A DNA stretch of 61,363 bases, from the NCBI GenBank assembly GCA_045106935.1, contig JBGCFN010000052.1, positions 1 through 61,363 of the forward strand. The letters run 5' to 3'. Of this stretch, positions 18,611-27,895 are shown piece after piece. The translations under genes were made by a program, and so were the position numbers. The notes below the pieces were generated by a model. That model was not told the origin of the DNA and did not search any database. It saw only the letters and a list, made by a program, of their open reading frames with translations. Source of the stretch: UBA1858 sp045106935 (GTDB lineage: Bacteria > Pseudomonadota > Gammaproteobacteria > UBA4575). The first letter of the stretch is position 1, and every line of letters starts with the position of its first letter.

Positions 18611-19284
18611 TATTTTTGATGTACCACTTTATTTCGCAAATACACTGGCAAAGCATGCATCGCATCTACCATTTTCTGATTAAGGTATTTATTTTTTGCT
18701 AGACGTACCGTGACTTCAGCATGGGGTAGTGCTTGTTCTAGAACATTTTTAGCATTAATAGATATCTCTTGACTCAAAATTTCTTTATATGTGCCCCAAC
18801 CTGTTCCTAGCCCACATGCAATCTTTTCGTCAATACTGATTTGCTCGGGTGCTTGCACTCTCTCTTCACTGATTATCTCAACATCATCAGGAATTTTTTT
18901 ATATATACCCCAATATACTTCTTCCATACGCGCATCAATCACTGGCATGACTAAGTCTTCAAGATTTACTGGTGCTTGAAATGCTAAATTCGCTAAGGTT
19001 GAAATACTCGCCACAGGCAAATCATGAGCCAATGCAATTCCCTGGGTAACACTAGCCGCAATACGAAGGCCTGTGAACGCTCCTGGTCCGCAACCAAAGG
19101 CAATGCCATCTAATTGCTTTAAAGACACCCCTGCGTCAGCCAATACAGCTTCACACATAGGAAGAATGAGCTCATTATGTTTCCTTGGCACTATTTCAAA
19201 ACGCTCAACAACCTCTTCATCCACCAATACAGCAGCGGAGCAAGCTTCTGTCGCCGTCTCAATACCCAGCAGTTTCACTGTCAT
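18610..19284 (-). CDS. tsaB: tRNA threonylcarbamoyladenosine biosynthesis protein TsaB
   Basis: Non-catalytic partner of TsaD in the TsaBDE complex that makes t6A37 in ANN-decoding tRNAs. The 224 residues show the ASKHA-fold opening LLGIETATEACSAAV, the KHNELILPM segment and GCGPGAFTGLRIA, the signature of TsaB. It overlaps the 3' end of yoaA by 26 bp, matching the yoaA-tsaB order of E. coli, and is followed by the VOC gene through a TAATG overlap. Confidence 0.94.
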   Translation of the reverse strand: MTVKLLGIETATEACSAAVLVDEEVVERFEIVPRKHNELILPMCEAVLADAGVSLKQLDGIAFGCGPGAFTGLRIAASVTQGIALAHDLPVASISTLANLAFQAPVNLEDLVMPVIDARMEEVYWGIYKKIPDDVEIISEERVQAPEQISIDEKIACGLGTGWGTYKEILSQEISINAKNVLEQALPHAEVTVRLAKNKYLNQKMVDAMHALPVYLRNKVVHQK

Positions 19285-21187
19285 GAATAATATCTAAAAA
19301 TTGTTTAACTTGAATTTCATCTTCACTAATTGTCATTGGCGGCAGACTTTTCAAAAACGATTTACCATAAGCTTTAGATTTCAATCTAGGATCCATCAAT
19401 ACGACCACACCACAATCTTGCTCTCCTCGAATTAAACGTCCAACGCCTTGTTTTAAGTTTAATATCGCTTGAGGAATCTGATAAGCCATAAATGGGTTTT
19501 CACCCGCTTCTTCTATTGCTTTGGAACGTGCTCGCACCAAGGGATCCGCAGGTGATGCAAATGGGAGCTTATCGATAATCACTAAGCGTAGCCCCTGTCC
19601 TTTAACATCAACTCCCTCCCAGAAGCTCTGTGTGCCCAGCAACACACAATTTTTAGCTTCTTGAAACTGTTTTAATAGTTCGCGTTTTGCCGCTGATCCT
19701 TGAACCAATATAGTAAACGCACTATCTTTCATCAATTCTGCCGCTTGATTTAATGCCTTATGACTAGTAAACAACATAAACGCATTACCTCGACTTGCCT
19801 TCAATAAAGGTATTGATCTACTTACAACCTCTTCAGTGTAACCTTGTTCATTAGGCTGCTTCTGTATTGAAGGCAAATATAGACGTGACTGCCCTGCATA
19901 ATCATATGGGCTGTCACACATGACACATTCAGAATCATTCAATCCCAATTGTTCAGTGAAATGATCAAAGCTCTGTTTTGCGGTCAATGTTGCTGACGTG
20001 TAAACCCAGGCGCACTGATATTCGCGAATTGCTTTTTGATAGGGCACCGCTACATTCAATGGCACACTGCCCAAGCGAAAGCGTCTACGTCCTAATTCTA
20101 TCCATTGCACGAATTTGTTATCAGCAGATTTAAAATCATCTAGTAATCCATTGATTTCTCCAACCCTTTTATAAGACTGGGCCAATCCGGGTGTCTCGCT
20201 AGCAATATCGGCTAATTTATCTTCAAGCACTAACAATGTACTTGCTAATTTTTCATAGGCCACATGAACTTCTTTATCATTAATGACATCTCGCCATAAC
20301 TCACGCTGCTCCCTCATTTTTTTAGCAACACTGCTGTAAAATTTTTCTACCACATCTAAAACAGCATAATAGCTTTTACTGATTGAGGTATCATTGCTTG
20401 TAAGACTTGCGCATTCTTTACTAATATCGGCAACCAAGTCTTGCAATTGTCTACTACTTAAATTGCTACCAAAAAAATTCGGCAATACATCTGTCAGCTG
20501 GTGCGCCTCATCCAACACAAACACATCAGCGCTAGGTAGCAGTTCACCAAAGCCTTCACCTTTAAGCACCAAATCCGCACATAATAAGTGGTGATTAATC
20601 ACAACCAAATCTGACTCTTGCGCACGCTTACGCGCTTTTAACAAATGACATTTATTATAATCTGGGCATTCACCACCCAAACAGTTATCACGTGTCGAAG
20701 TGACATGAGACCATATTTCAGATTGCTCAGACAATTCATTGACTTCAGCAACATCACCCGTCTTTGTTACTACTGACCAGTCTTTTACTTCGCGATAAGC
20801 ATTACTTAATCTTGGATAATCACCAAGATCATGCTCAAATCTTTCAAAACGGTATTTACATAAATAATTAGAGCGTCCTTTTAATATCGCAGAATTAATC
20901 GAAACAGATGCGGCATGCTGCAATAAGGGTAAATCAGTATAAAATAATTGATCTTGCAAATGCCGTGTTCCTGTAGACACCACTATTTTCTTGCCTGATA
21001 GCATTGCAGGAATTAAATATGCAAACGTTTTTCCCACACCGGTCCCTGCCTCAACCACTAAGGTACTCGATTCCTGAATAGCTTGATGCACTGCATTCGC
21101 CATAGTGACTTGCTGAGGACGATGCTTAAAGCCTTTTATTTTTTGCGCAAGCTTTCCATCAGTAGAGAAATAATTATCTATCGACAA
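19259..21187 (-). CDS. yoaA: DinG/XPD-family DNA helicase YoaA
   Basis: Superfamily 2 iron-sulfur helicase. The 642 residues (E. coli YoaA 636) contain Walker A EAGTGVGKT (46-54), four cysteines placed for a 4Fe-4S cluster (Cys110, Cys169, Cys174, Cys180), DEAH at 226-229 and the late motif QGVGRLIRGEQD. Lack of an N-terminal exonuclease domain and the neighbouring tsaB favour YoaA over DinG. In E. coli YoaA pairs with the polymerase III chi subunit HolC to repair damaged replication intermediates; holC is present at 11812. ispF ends 15 bp upstream on the same strand, so the gene may be expressed with the ispD-ispF run. Confidence 0.92.
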   Translation of the reverse strand: MSIDNYFSTDGKLAQKIKGFKHRPQQVTMANAVHQAIQESSTLVVEAGTGVGKTFAYLIPAMLSGKKIVVSTGTRHLQDQLFYTDLPLLQHAASVSINSAILKGRSNYLCKYRFERFEHDLGDYPRLSNAYREVKDWSVVTKTGDVAEVNELSEQSEIWSHVTSTRDNCLGGECPDYNKCHLLKARKRAQESDLVVINHHLLCADLVLKGEGFGELLPSADVFVLDEAHQLTDVLPNFFGSNLSSRQLQDLVADISKECASLTSNDTSISKSYYAVLDVVEKFYSSVAKKMREQRELWRDVINDKEVHVAYEKLASTLLVLEDKLADIASETPGLAQSYKRVGEINGLLDDFKSADNKFVQWIELGRRRFRLGSVPLNVAVPYQKAIREYQCAWVYTSATLTAKQSFDHFTEQLGLNDSECVMCDSPYDYAGQSRLYLPSIQKQPNEQGYTEEVVSRSIPLLKASRGNAFMLFTSHKALNQAAELMKDSAFTILVQGSAAKRELLKQFQEAKNCVLLGTQSFWEGVDVKGQGLRLVIIDKLPFASPADPLVRARSKAIEEAGENPFMAYQIPQAILNLKQGVGRLIRGEQDCGVVVLMDPRLKSKAYGKSFLKSLPPMTISEDEIQVKQFLDIIHDSETAGY

Positions 21188-21202
21188 GGCGATACCAGCT
21201 TA

Positions 21203-21670
21203 CTATTGCAACAAGACAACTGCCATTGCGGCAATTCCCTCTTCACGCCCGACAAACCCCATGTATTCAGTTGTGGTAGCTTTTATATTCACCATATCAA
21301 TATCCAACAATAAATCATCTGCAATATTTTGGCGCATCTTATCTATATAAGAAGCTATTTTAGGTGTTTGCAATATCACCGTTGCATCAATATTGATAAC
21401 GCTAAAATTATTCACTTGGATTTTCTTCAATACGTCCACAACAAATTCACGTGAATTTCTATTCTTATGCTGGCTGTCTTGATCTGAATAATGTTTACCT
21501 ATATCACCCAACCCTGCAGCCCCTAGCAGTGCATCACAAATTGCATGCAACAATACATCACCATCAGAATGCGCTTCAATACCAAATTTGTGCGCAATCT
21601 TCACTCCGCCCAATGTAATTTCATCGCCATCAGTAAAGCGATGCGCATCAAAGCCCTGACCTATCCTCAT
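21203..21670 (-). CDS. ispF: 2-C-methyl-D-erythritol 2,4-cyclodiphosphate synthase
   Basis: MEP-pathway enzyme that cyclises CDP-ME 2-phosphate, releasing CMP. The 155-residue trimer-forming protein shows zinc ligands Asp8 and His10 (GFDAHRF) and His42 (SDGDVLLHA), and the nucleotide-binding stretch IKATTTEYMGFVGREEGIAA. The start overlaps the ispD stop by four bases, a usual ispD-ispF arrangement. Confidence 0.96.
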   Translation of the reverse strand: MRIGQGFDAHRFTDGDEITLGGVKIAHKFGIEAHSDGDVLLHAICDALLGAAGLGDIGKHYSDQDSQHKNRNSREFVVDVLKKIQVNNFSVINIDATVILQTPKIASYIDKMRQNIADDLLLDIDMVNIKATTTEYMGFVGREEGIAAMAVVLLQ

Positions 21671-22374
21671 GTGTTTAATTCTTTTTGTAAAAATATTTCT
21701 GCTAACGCGATATCTTCAACTGTCGTCACCTTAATATTACGCGCATCTCCTTCAACCATACATGATTGATGGCCGAGATATTCGATTGCACTCGCCTCAT
21801 CTGTTATACAAACGTTATTTTTAAGCGCGCTTTCTAAGGCATTCTTTAATATGTCGTATTTAAACATTTGCGGGGTATAAGCCCGCCATACATTTTCTCG
21901 ATTTATTGTGCTAACTATATTGTTATTCTCAACGTGTTTAATTGTATCGGACACTCGCGACCCGAGAATGGCACCAACCTCATGATGAATGCCTGCATCA
22001 ATTAATTTATCTAGGTCGCTATCAGTTAAGCACGGTCTAGCCGCATCATGTACCAACACAAAATCCCCATGATTCATATATAGGTCAATACTACTTAATA
22101 CATTCAGCACAGAATGAGCACGCGTTTCGCCACCTAACTCCACTTGTATTTTATCCGATGAAGGTTTAATTGATAGTGTTTCAAAATGCACATCATGTGG
22201 GTGCAACGCAATGGTGATGCCTGTAATACGACTATTCCCTACAAAAGAATGAATTGCATGCTCTAAAATTGTCTTACCAGCAATTTTTAGATATTGCTTA
22301 GGGATTGAAGCGCCGACTCTTTCGCCAATCCCGGCTGCAGGAATGACAGCCCAGCATTTGGGCATTGAACTCAT
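21667..22374 (-). CDS. ispD: 2-C-methyl-D-erythritol 4-phosphate cytidylyltransferase
   Basis: Joins CTP and MEP in the isoprenoid precursor pathway. The 235 residues open with the nucleotide-binding loop VIPAAGIGERVGASIPKQYL, followed by VHDAARPCL and the late ITDEASAIEYLG and VEGDARNIKVT motifs. It lies between ftsB and ispF, overlapping each by four bases; ftsB-ispD-ispF is the standard gammaproteobacterial order. Confidence 0.96.
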   Translation of the reverse strand: MSSMPKCWAVIPAAGIGERVGASIPKQYLKIAGKTILEHAIHSFVGNSRITGITIALHPHDVHFETLSIKPSSDKIQVELGGETRAHSVLNVLSSIDLYMNHGDFVLVHDAARPCLTDSDLDKLIDAGIHHEVGAILGSRVSDTIKHVENNNIVSTINRENVWRAYTPQMFKYDILKNALESALKNNVCITDEASAIEYLGHQSCMVEGDARNIKVTTVEDIALAEIFLQKELNT

Positions 22375-22664
22375 TTGCTTGTCTGAGAATTTTCTTTTTC
22401 AATGACTTGAAAGAACGTTTCTCCTTCACGAATCATTCCTAGTTCCATTCGTGCACGTTCTTCTATCGCATCAAATCCTGATTTAAGGTCTTCTACTTCA
22501 GCAGCAAGCACTTCATTTCTTTCATATAGCTGTTGATTTTTTTCTGTTTGCTCTTCGATTCGATCGCTTAAATGAACCAATTTACGCACACCATCTCTAT
22601 CTATCCACAATTGATATTGCAGTATAAGGAAAACGGTAACTAAAAATAAAACAAACAGTTTCAT
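22371..22664 (-). CDS. ftsB: Cell division protein FtsB
   Basis: A 97-residue bitopic protein of the FtsQLB divisome complex, which relays the signal to activate septal peptidoglycan synthesis. One membrane helix (residues 2-17) is followed by a periplasmic coiled coil rich in Glu, Leu and Asn (about 30-65) and the MELGMIREGETFFQV segment typical of FtsB. It sits between eno and ispD as in E. coli, overlapping ispD by four bases. Confidence 0.93.
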   Translation of the reverse strand: MKLFVLFLVTVFLILQYQLWIDRDGVRKLVHLSDRIEEQTEKNQQLYERNEVLAAEVEDLKSGFDAIEERARMELGMIREGETFFQVIEKENSQTSK

Positions 22665-22701
22665 TAAGTTGTTTTAAAACACCTTATTGTTCATTAATCA
22701 A

Positions 22702-23979
22702 TTATTGGTGAAATACCTTTTTACCTGGGTAAATCGCGTTAGCGCCTAATTCTTCTTCTATGCGTAACAACTGATTGTATTTAGCCACTCGATCACATCG
22801 AGACAACGAACCCGTTTTAATTTGCCCAGCACCAGTCGCAACAGCAAGGTCTGCAATCGTCACATCTTCTGTTTCACCTGAACGGTGTGAAATTACTGCA
22901 GTATAATTTGCATCATGCGCCATTTTAATCGCTGCCATTGTTTCTGTTAGCGAACCAATTTGATTCAGTTTAATCAAGATTGAATTGGCCACACCCATCT
23001 TAATACCTTTGCCAAATATCTCTGTATTGGTAACAAACAAATCATCACCAACCAACTGTATCTTTTTGCCTAGCGCAGATGTTAATTTTGCCCAACCATC
23101 CCAGTCACCCTCATCTAATCCATCTTCGATGGTAATAATAGGATACTTATTTGCAAGATCAGTTAGAAAACCTACAAACTCATCGCTTGAATAGACTTTG
23201 CCTTCAGACTCCAAATGATATTGACCATCTTTATAAAACTCAGAACTGGCACAATCCAACCCAATACTGACTTGATCACCAGACTTGTATCCCGCGGACT
23301 CAATCGCTTGCAAAATAATTTCAATCGCTTGCTCATTTGCTTCTAGCGACGGCGCAAAACCACCTTCATCACCCACCGCAGTATTCAAGCCTTTACTTTT
23401 CAAGATAGATTTCAATGAATGAAAGATTTCACAACCACACTGTATTGCTTCACTAAAGGAGGCAACCCCATGAGGGACAACCATGAATTCCTGAATATCA
23501 GCGCCTTTATGTGCATGTGCACCGCCATTGATGATATTCATCATGGGTACTGGTAACACCATATTGGCATCGGTGTTTAAGTATCGATAAAGTGGTAATT
23601 GCTTTTCAGCTGCACTCGCTTTAGCGACAGCAAGCGACACTGCTAATATTGAATTGGCACCCAGTTTGGCTTTGTTGGGTGTACCATCTAAATCCAGCAT
23701 GATCTGATCAACATTGGCTTGATCTAGAGAATCAACACCGACCAACTTAGACTTAATTTGCGTGTTTACATTCTCTACAGCTTTCTTGACACCCTTACCT
23801 AGATAGCGTTGCTTATCCTGATCACGCATCTCTAACGCTTCTAGCGCACCAGTAGATGCACCAGAGGGCACGGCTGCTCTTCCGAATGCACCTGACTTCA
23901 AGGTGACATCCGCTTCAACAGTTGGGTTACCGCGCGAGTCTATAATTTCTCTCGCTTTTATATTCTCTATTTCAGACAT
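22702..23979 (-). CDS. eno: Enolase
   Basis: Glycolytic enzyme interconverting 2-phosphoglycerate and phosphoenolpyruvate; in E. coli also part of the RNA degradosome. The 425-residue protein shows AREIIDSRGNPTVEADV at the N-terminus, AVPSGASTGALEALE, GDEGGFAPSLEANEQAI, the LIKLNQIGSLTET loop with the catalytic Lys, and SHRSGETEDVTIADLAV. It follows kdsA by 46 bp on the same strand and precedes ftsB. Confidence 0.98.
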   Translation of the reverse strand: MSEIENIKAREIIDSRGNPTVEADVTLKSGAFGRAAVPSGASTGALEALEMRDQDKQRYLGKGVKKAVENVNTQIKSKLVGVDSLDQANVDQIMLDLDGTPNKAKLGANSILAVSLAVAKASAAEKQLPLYRYLNTDANMVLPVPMMNIINGGAHAHKGADIQEFMVVPHGVASFSEAIQCGCEIFHSLKSILKSKGLNTAVGDEGGFAPSLEANEQAIEIILQAIESAGYKSGDQVSIGLDCASSEFYKDGQYHLESEGKVYSSDEFVGFLTDLANKYPIITIEDGLDEGDWDGWAKLTSALGKKIQLVGDDLFVTNTEIFGKGIKMGVANSILIKLNQIGSLTETMAAIKMAHDANYTAVISHRSGETEDVTIADLAVATGAGQIKTGSLSRCDRVAKYNQLLRIEEELGANAIYPGKKVFHQ

Positions 23980-24025
23980 AATTGTTTCAATCCTTGTTAA
24001 GCCCGTTATAAATTCCTATCAATCT

Positions 24026-24862
24026 TTATAGGAATGTGTCTTCTGAGAGCATCGATGATTTGACGACTTTATCTAACTCACAAAGAGTAGATAAAAGCTC
24101 AGGCACTAGTTTTAGAGGCAAAGAGTTGGGGCCATCACTCTTAGCTTTTTCTGGATTGGGGTGGGTTTCAATAAATAAACCTGCAATACCCACACTCACT
24201 GCGGCGCGCGCCAATACCGGGACAAACTCACGCTGCCCACCTGATCGGCTTCCTTCTCCACCTGGCAATTGTACCGAATGTGTCGCATCAAAAACTACTG
24301 GACATCCTGTCTCGCGCATGATCGCCAAAGAACGCATATCTGAGACTAAATTACCGTAGCCGAAGGATACACCACGCTCACAGACCATGATCTGGTCATT
24401 TCCAACTGCTCGCGCTTTAGCCACCACATGCTTCATGTCCCATGGGGACAAAAATTGACCTTTTTTAATATTTACTGGCAAACCAGTTGACGCAACTCTT
24501 TGAATATAATTGGTTTGTCGGCAGAGAAACGCTGGTGTCTGGAGTACATCAGCCACTTCAGCCACCTCTTCCAATGGACTATCTTCATGCACATCCGTCA
24601 CGATTGGCACGTCAAATTCTTGTTTTACCGCCTGCAATATCTGTAATCCTTTGTCTATTCCTAAGCCTCGAAAGCTAGAATCAGAGGTGCGATTGGCCTT
24701 ATCAAATGAAGATTTATAAATAAAAGGCACATTATTTTTTGCAGCCACTTCTTTTAGACGCCCAGCAGTTTCCTGTGCGAGATCAAGACTTTCCACAACA
24801 CAAGGACCCGCCATAAGGAACAATGGGTGTTCCAACCCAATATTGAACCCGCAGATTTTCAT
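24026..24862 (-). CDS. kdsA: 3-deoxy-8-phosphooctulonate synthase (Kdo-8-P synthase)
   Basis: Condenses phosphoenolpyruvate with arabinose 5-phosphate to Kdo-8-phosphate, the precursor of the inner-core sugar attached to lipid A. The 278 residues show LMAGPCVVES, FIYKSSFDKANRTS, PIVTDVHE, the region NIKKGQFLSPWDM, VVFDATHSVQLPGG and the C-terminal IETHPNPEKAKSDGPN. The start overlaps the pyrG stop by four bases. A 7-bp inverted repeat lies over its stop codon (24013-24034), without a T tract. Confidence 0.97.
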   Translation of the reverse strand: MKICGFNIGLEHPLFLMAGPCVVESLDLAQETAGRLKEVAAKNNVPFIYKSSFDKANRTSDSSFRGLGIDKGLQILQAVKQEFDVPIVTDVHEDSPLEEVAEVADVLQTPAFLCRQTNYIQRVASTGLPVNIKKGQFLSPWDMKHVVAKARAVGNDQIMVCERGVSFGYGNLVSDMRSLAIMRETGCPVVFDATHSVQLPGGEGSRSGGQREFVPVLARAAVSVGIAGLFIETHPNPEKAKSDGPNSLPLKLVPELLSTLCELDKVVKSSMLSEDTFL

Positions 24863-26547
24863 ACTGATTCTGGAATTGAATTATCTTCTGAGACAGAAGT
24901 AGTTGACGGACAAGACTCTTGCTTTTGCTCACGCCCTTTTCTAGCAGCTTGCACAAATCCTGAGAACAGTGGATGTCCATCACGTGGCGTTGAAGTGAAT
25001 TCTGGGTGGAACTGACAACCAATAAACCATGGATGATCGACAATTTCGATCACTTCCACCAACTTGTCATCAATTGATTTCCCTGTAAATGACAAACCTG
25101 CATTACTTAAACTTGCCATAAAAGTATTGTTAAATTCATAACGGTGACGATGTCTTTCAAGAATCACATCCTCTCCATACATGTTTCTAACTAATGAGTC
25201 TTCAGACAAACGACATTGCTGCGCACCTAGTCGCATCGTACCACCCATATCGGAATTCACATTGCGTTCTTCAACACTACCATCACGTTGTTGCCATTCA
25301 GTGATTAATGCAATCACAGGATTAGGTGTATCTTCAGCAAATTCAGTGCTATGAGCTTGAGGCATTCCTGCCACATTTCTTGCAAAATCAATCACGGCAA
25401 CTTGCATCCCTAGGCATATACCTAAATAAGGAATCCCATTTTCACGCGCATACTGCGATGCCATGATTTTCCCTTCTATGCCACGCTGACCAAAACCTCC
25501 TGGCACTAATATAGCGTCTGCATCTTTGAGCATGTCGACACCATTAACTTCGATTCTCTCTGAATCAAAGTATTTAATATTTACCTGTGTTCGCGTTTGC
25601 GCACCTGCATGAATCAAAGCTTCATTGAGGGATTTATACGATTCTGTCAATTCAACGTACTTACCTACCATAAAGACATTAATTTCCACTTCTGGAAACT
25701 CAATAGCATGAACAACATCTTTCCAATCAGTTAAGTCCGCGGGCGGCAAATCCAGCTCAAATTTCTCCAGGACAATGTCATCTAACCCTTGGGAATGTAG
25801 CCACAATGGTATTTTATAAATACTCGACACATCCACCGATGAGATAACCGCTTTCTCTTCTACATTGGTAAATAGAGCAATTTTTTTGCGTTCCGTGTCT
25901 GGCACAGGCCGCTCGCCTCGACAAAGCAAAATATCTGGTTGAATACCAATTGAACGTAATTCTTTGACGGAGTGTTGTGTGGGCTTGGTTTTCAGTTCAC
26001 CTGAGGCTTTAATGTAAGGCACCAAGGTTAAGTGCATATAAATGACATTACTTCGCCCTAACTCAACACCTATCTGACGTATCGCCTCCATGAACGGCAG
26101 TGATTCAATATCACCCACTGTACCGCCAATTTCGACAAGCGCCACGTCTGCCCCTTCAGAGCCTTTCTTAACTGAGGCTTTGATTTCATCTGTGATATGA
26201 GGAATTACTTGAACTGTTCCACCTAAATAATCACCGCGTCGTTCTTTACGAATAACACTTTCATAAATTTGACCTGTGGTGAAATTATTACTTCGCGTTG
26301 ATCTAAAGCGCACAAATCGCTCGTAGTGACCCAAATCTAGATCTGTCTCAGCACCATCTTCGGTGACATAGACTTCTCCGTGCTGAAACGGGCTCATCGT
26401 ACCGGGATCCACATTAATATAAGGATCCAGTTTAATCATAGTGACTTTAAGGCCACGCGCTTCAAGTATTGCGCCCAAGGATGCGCTGGCGATGCCCTTA
26501 CCCAATGAAGAGACCACCCCGCCTGTGATAAAGATGTACCGTGTCAT
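24859..26547 (-). CDS. pyrG: CTP synthase
   Basis: Makes CTP from UTP with glutamine-derived ammonia. The start chosen is the ATG at 26547, giving TRYIFITGGVVSSLGKG at the N-terminus as in other PyrG proteins; a TTG seven codons upstream is also open but not conserved. The 562 residues comprise the synthetase domain (LDPYINVDPGTMSPFQHGEV, the GGTVGDIESLPF loop) and a class I glutamine amidotransferase domain with the nucleophile elbow GICLGMQ. The last 20 or so residues are polar and extend beyond the usual E. coli end. It heads pyrG-kdsA-eno, as in many gammaproteobacteria. Confidence 0.97.
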   Translation of the reverse strand: MTRYIFITGGVVSSLGKGIASASLGAILEARGLKVTMIKLDPYINVDPGTMSPFQHGEVYVTEDGAETDLDLGHYERFVRFRSTRSNNFTTGQIYESVIRKERRGDYLGGTVQVIPHITDEIKASVKKGSEGADVALVEIGGTVGDIESLPFMEAIRQIGVELGRSNVIYMHLTLVPYIKASGELKTKPTQHSVKELRSIGIQPDILLCRGERPVPDTERKKIALFTNVEEKAVISSVDVSSIYKIPLWLHSQGLDDIVLEKFELDLPPADLTDWKDVVHAIEFPEVEINVFMVGKYVELTESYKSLNEALIHAGAQTRTQVNIKYFDSERIEVNGVDMLKDADAILVPGGFGQRGIEGKIMASQYARENGIPYLGICLGMQVAVIDFARNVAGMPQAHSTEFAEDTPNPVIALITEWQQRDGSVEERNVNSDMGGTMRLGAQQCRLSEDSLVRNMYGEDVILERHRHRYEFNNTFMASLSNAGLSFTGKSIDDKLVEVIEIVDHPWFIGCQFHPEFTSTPRDGHPLFSGFVQAARKGREQKQESCPSTTSVSEDNSIPESV

Positions 26548-26608
26548 CAATGATATTCCGAAATGCAAGATGGGATATTAGGGTACCAAAGCCTGGAGTT
26601 TGCCTCAA

Positions 26609-27880
26609 TCAATATCCTTCCCCAATCCAATATCCCCAAACAAAAATTAGTTGATGCTGATGAAACAGCAGGGGAATTCTGTCACGCTCCCATGGTTTAA
26701 CGCCTTGCTCTTGGAACAGCGTTTTTAACGCTTTCTGACAGCCTCGCCCTCGTGGCCGCATGACTTCACCACCTTGGCGAAATCTGACGGTGAGCTCGTC
26801 AATATTGTTCAAATTCACACCAAATTGAACTAGTTTTTCATGTGTGAGTTCTAGCTCTAGCGAGGGAATCACTAAGGGATGATTTATATTCCATTGATAA
26901 ATTAATGTTTCATCATGAGGTGGATTGACATCTTGCAGGTAAATCCACTGACGAAATTTTCTTACCTCATTATTTTGCCAACGCACGCATGACTCACTAT
27001 CATTGCGACTATGAATGGCATCCCTAATTATACTATCTAACACATCGGCACTTGGCACACGCCGACCTGTCAATTTGATCCATTCTCGGAGAATGTTTTT
27101 TAAACGTGCATTGTCAAATTTCCTTAGAGATTCGAGTTTTAGACTGTTGTCTGATTCTAAAACATCTGCCACATCCAGCTCGGCTAGCTCGGCTAGCATG
27201 TCGGAAGATTCGCCTTGCCATTGACTACTGCGAGCCATCGTTTCTCGCAACCCAGGCCAACGGGCATGCAATAAAGGCATCACTTCATGACGCAAATAAT
27301 TCCTATCGTGAACTAAAGAATGGTTAGAAGGATCATCAAGCCATTGCAATTTATGCTGTTCTGCATAGTGCTCAATATCTTGACGTGAAATTTTTAACAA
27401 AGGCCTGACAAGTAAGGCATCTCCAATTTCTCGCGTTTGAGCGCATCCCGCGAGCCCGTTTACACCTGACCCTCGAAATAGTTGCAGCAAAACTGTTTCA
27501 ATTTGATCATCTGCATGATGAGCAGTAAACAGCACATCATCCTTATTTAAGACAGTTTCAAACGCCTGATAGCGAGCTTCACGCGCCGCCCCTTCAACGC
27601 CGTGATGGTCAAAAGGTTTGAGGTCGACACAAATGGTTTCGATTTGAATATCAAACAGTCGACACTGCTCAATACAATGTTGTGACCATTGCTGTGAATC
27701 TTCATGAAGCTGATGATCGATATGAATGACTTTTAATGAGTGACCCGTCTGCTTGCAAACAACATGACTAGCATGCAAGAGCACTGATGAATCTATTCCG
27801 CCGCTGTAGGCAATACAAATAGATATATTGACATCGATATGTGAGAGGCTATCCCTTAGTGTATTTAAAATGACAGACAT
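26609..27880 (-). CDS. tilS: tRNA(Ile)-lysidine synthase
   Basis: Modifies C34 of tRNA-Ile2 to lysidine so that it reads AUA and is charged with isoleucine. The N-type ATP pyrophosphatase loop is SGGIDS at 26-31. The HHADDQIETVLLQLFRGSG segment and RPLLKISRQDIEHYA follow, then a linker domain and the C-terminal domain with RFRQGGEVMRPRGRGCQK. At 423 residues it matches the E. coli length. It lies between accA (15 bp upstream) and pyrG. Confidence 0.95.
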   Translation of the reverse strand: MSVILNTLRDSLSHIDVNISICIAYSGGIDSSVLLHASHVVCKQTGHSLKVIHIDHQLHEDSQQWSQHCIEQCRLFDIQIETICVDLKPFDHHGVEGAAREARYQAFETVLNKDDVLFTAHHADDQIETVLLQLFRGSGVNGLAGCAQTREIGDALLVRPLLKISRQDIEHYAEQHKLQWLDDPSNHSLVHDRNYLRHEVMPLLHARWPGLRETMARSSQWQGESSDMLAELAELDVADVLESDNSLKLESLRKFDNARLKNILREWIKLTGRRVPSADVLDSIIRDAIHSRNDSESCVRWQNNEVRKFRQWIYLQDVNPPHDETLIYQWNINHPLVIPSLELELTHEKLVQFGVNLNNIDELTVRFRQGGEVMRPRGRGCQKALKTLFQEQGVKPWERDRIPLLFHQHQLIFVWGYWIGEGY

Positions 27881-27895
27881 ACACTGCCAGCACTG

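Noticed and set aside
24013..24034. 7-bp inverted repeat over the kdsA stop codon
   Set aside because: Weak AT-rich stem without a following T tract; eno continues on the same strand 46 bp later, so I do not call a terminator.
26548..26568. Upstream TTG start for pyrG adding seven residues
   Set aside because: The ATG at 26547 gives the conserved CTP synthase N-terminus; the added residues are not conserved.
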